From CAVXTT01 sp963764685 (GTDB lineage: Bacteria; Bacteroidota; Ignavibacteria; Ignavibacteriales; Ignavibacteriaceae): a DNA stretch of 64,000 bases. The stretch lies in NCBI GenBank assembly GCA_963764685.1, contig CAVXTT010000017.1, positions 124,001 to 188,000 on the forward strand, given 5' to 3'. The notes beneath the pieces were generated by a model, which ran no database searches, had not been told where the DNA came from, and saw nothing but the letters and a program-made list of their open reading frames with translations. Positions 63,381 through 64,000 of this stretch are shown one piece after another. Numbering within the stretch: position 1 is the stretch's first letter; each line of letters begins with the position of its first letter. The position numbers and the translations under genes are program-made.

Positions 63381-64000
63381 TGAAGAAAAAACTAATCTCT
63401 TTTTTTAAGAATCACCCGGATACAACCTTTCGGGCGAAAGATATTGCAAATAAGATTAACATTTCAGATGAGAGCGAATATTCTGCAATGAAATCCTTTC
63501 TCCACCAGTTGTATGAAGAAGATTATTTGACGAAGAACGGGAAAAGGTTCAAACTAAACTCCTCACACTCTGACGGAAACTTAACAGGCACATTGCAAGT
63601 AAACCAGGGTGGATTTGGATTTGTAGTCTTAAAAAATTCAAAATTGAAGGATATTTTCATAGCTGAAAGAAATTTAAACACTGCGTTTCACGGTGATCTT
63701 GTGGAAGTTTCTTTATTCGCTAAACAAAAAGGGAGAAACCTGGAAGGACAGATCACACGAATTATTAAAAGGAAGAGGGACGAGATAGTAGGTACTCTGC
63801 ATAAATCTAAGTCATTTTATTTTGTCAAACCGGATGAGCCGGAAATACACAAGGATATTTATGTGGACGGTGCAGAATTAAAAGGAGCGAAGGATGGGGA
63901 TAAAGTAATTATAGGAAATATTATTTGGGATAACCCGATGCTTAATCCCGAGGGGGATATTCTCGAGGTACTCGGGAAATCCGGAACGCACCAGACCGAA
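63380..64000 (+). CDS. rnr: Ribonuclease R, 5' part
   Basis: The first 207 residues of a 3'-5' exoribonuclease of the RNase II/R family are open to the window edge. The N-terminal winged helix (FFKNHPDTTFRAKDIANKI) is followed by a cold-shock-like domain (GTLQVNQGGFGFVVLKNS, DIFIAERNLNTAFHGDLVEV) and a second cold-shock-type part (DIYVDGAELKGAKDGDKV). The catalytic RNB domain lies beyond the window. It shares the operon with tamB. Confidence 0.88.
   Translation, partial: MKKKLISFFKNHPDTTFRAKDIANKINISDESEYSAMKSFLHQLYEEDYLTKNGKRFKLNSSHSDGNLTGTLQVNQGGFGFVVLKNSKLKDIFIAERNLNTAFHGDLVEVSLFAKQKGRNLEGQITRIIKRKRDEIVGTLHKSKSFYFVKPDEPEIHKDIYVDGAELKGAKDGDKVIIGNIIWDNPMLNPEGDILEVLGKSGTHQTE

Overview
The window looks like a chromosome segment from a Gram-negative member of the Bacteroidota/Chlorobi side of the tree, most likely an Ignavibacteria relative. 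This is inferred from the content: several secreted proteins end in (or contain) type IX secretion sorting domains with the hallmark NYPNPFNP motif, lpxC and fabZ are fused, there is a hybrid two-component propeller regulator beside a TonB-dependent receptor, and the outer-membrane/lipid A genes bamA, ompH, lpxD, lpxA and tamB are present. Coding is dense, Shine-Dalgarno sites are often weak, and starts GTG and TTG are used.

Region 1 (1-7 kb, minus strand plus a little plus strand) is accessory and visibly decayed. A sugar-metabolism cluster (PfkB kinase, LacI-type regulator, zinc dehydrogenase) leads into a frameshifted exported protein that runs off the left edge. It is followed by a dyad tandem-repeat region, a DUF2200 gene, a helix-turn-helix remnant and two overlapping unknown genes. 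Eight clear frame breaks, and a possible ninth, lie in the first 6.8 kb; only two more are seen in the remaining 57 kb.

Region 2 (5.7-21.7 kb, minus strand) is a polysaccharide-sensing or scavenging locus: a TonB-dependent receptor, a 1397-residue hybrid sensor/AraC regulator, a stand-alone sorting-domain protein and two large secreted beta-propeller proteins, one with an added beta-helix. The receptor and the regulator share a duplicated promoter and leader segment. A tRNA-Arg(CCT), an exported protein of unknown function and a FISUMP-domain protein complete the region.

Region 3 (22-37.5 kb) holds a pirin, a PDZ-containing histidine kinase and a signalling/transport system. In that system an NtrC-type response regulator, a PP2C phosphatase and an NtrY-like kinase with matching N-terminal sensor modules form one operon. 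Diverging from it is a sigma-54-type promoter, with an upstream palindrome, in front of a MacA-like adaptor, an ABC ATPase and two large FtsX-type permeases. I consider this the best candidate for an incompletely described system in the window.

Region 4 (37.5-44.5 kb) contains an unknown small protein, an orphan MlaE permease, a membrane-anchored coiled-coil protein, a Kef-type antiporter fused to a PTS EIIA domain with a double UspA protein, a branched-chain aminotransferase and a frameshifted alkaline phosphatase.

Region 5 (44.9-64 kb, plus strand) is core: a lexA operon with a LexA-like box inside its promoter, then uppS-bamA-ompH-ompH-lpxD-lpxC/fabZ-lpxA, a lipoate/octanoate transferase-like gene, panB, an orphan propeller protein, hldE1-hldE2, tamB and the 5' part of rnr. 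No frame breaks were seen here. Several intergenic spacers carry short imperfect tandem repeats arranged as large dyads directly after stop codons, each spacer with its own unit sequence.
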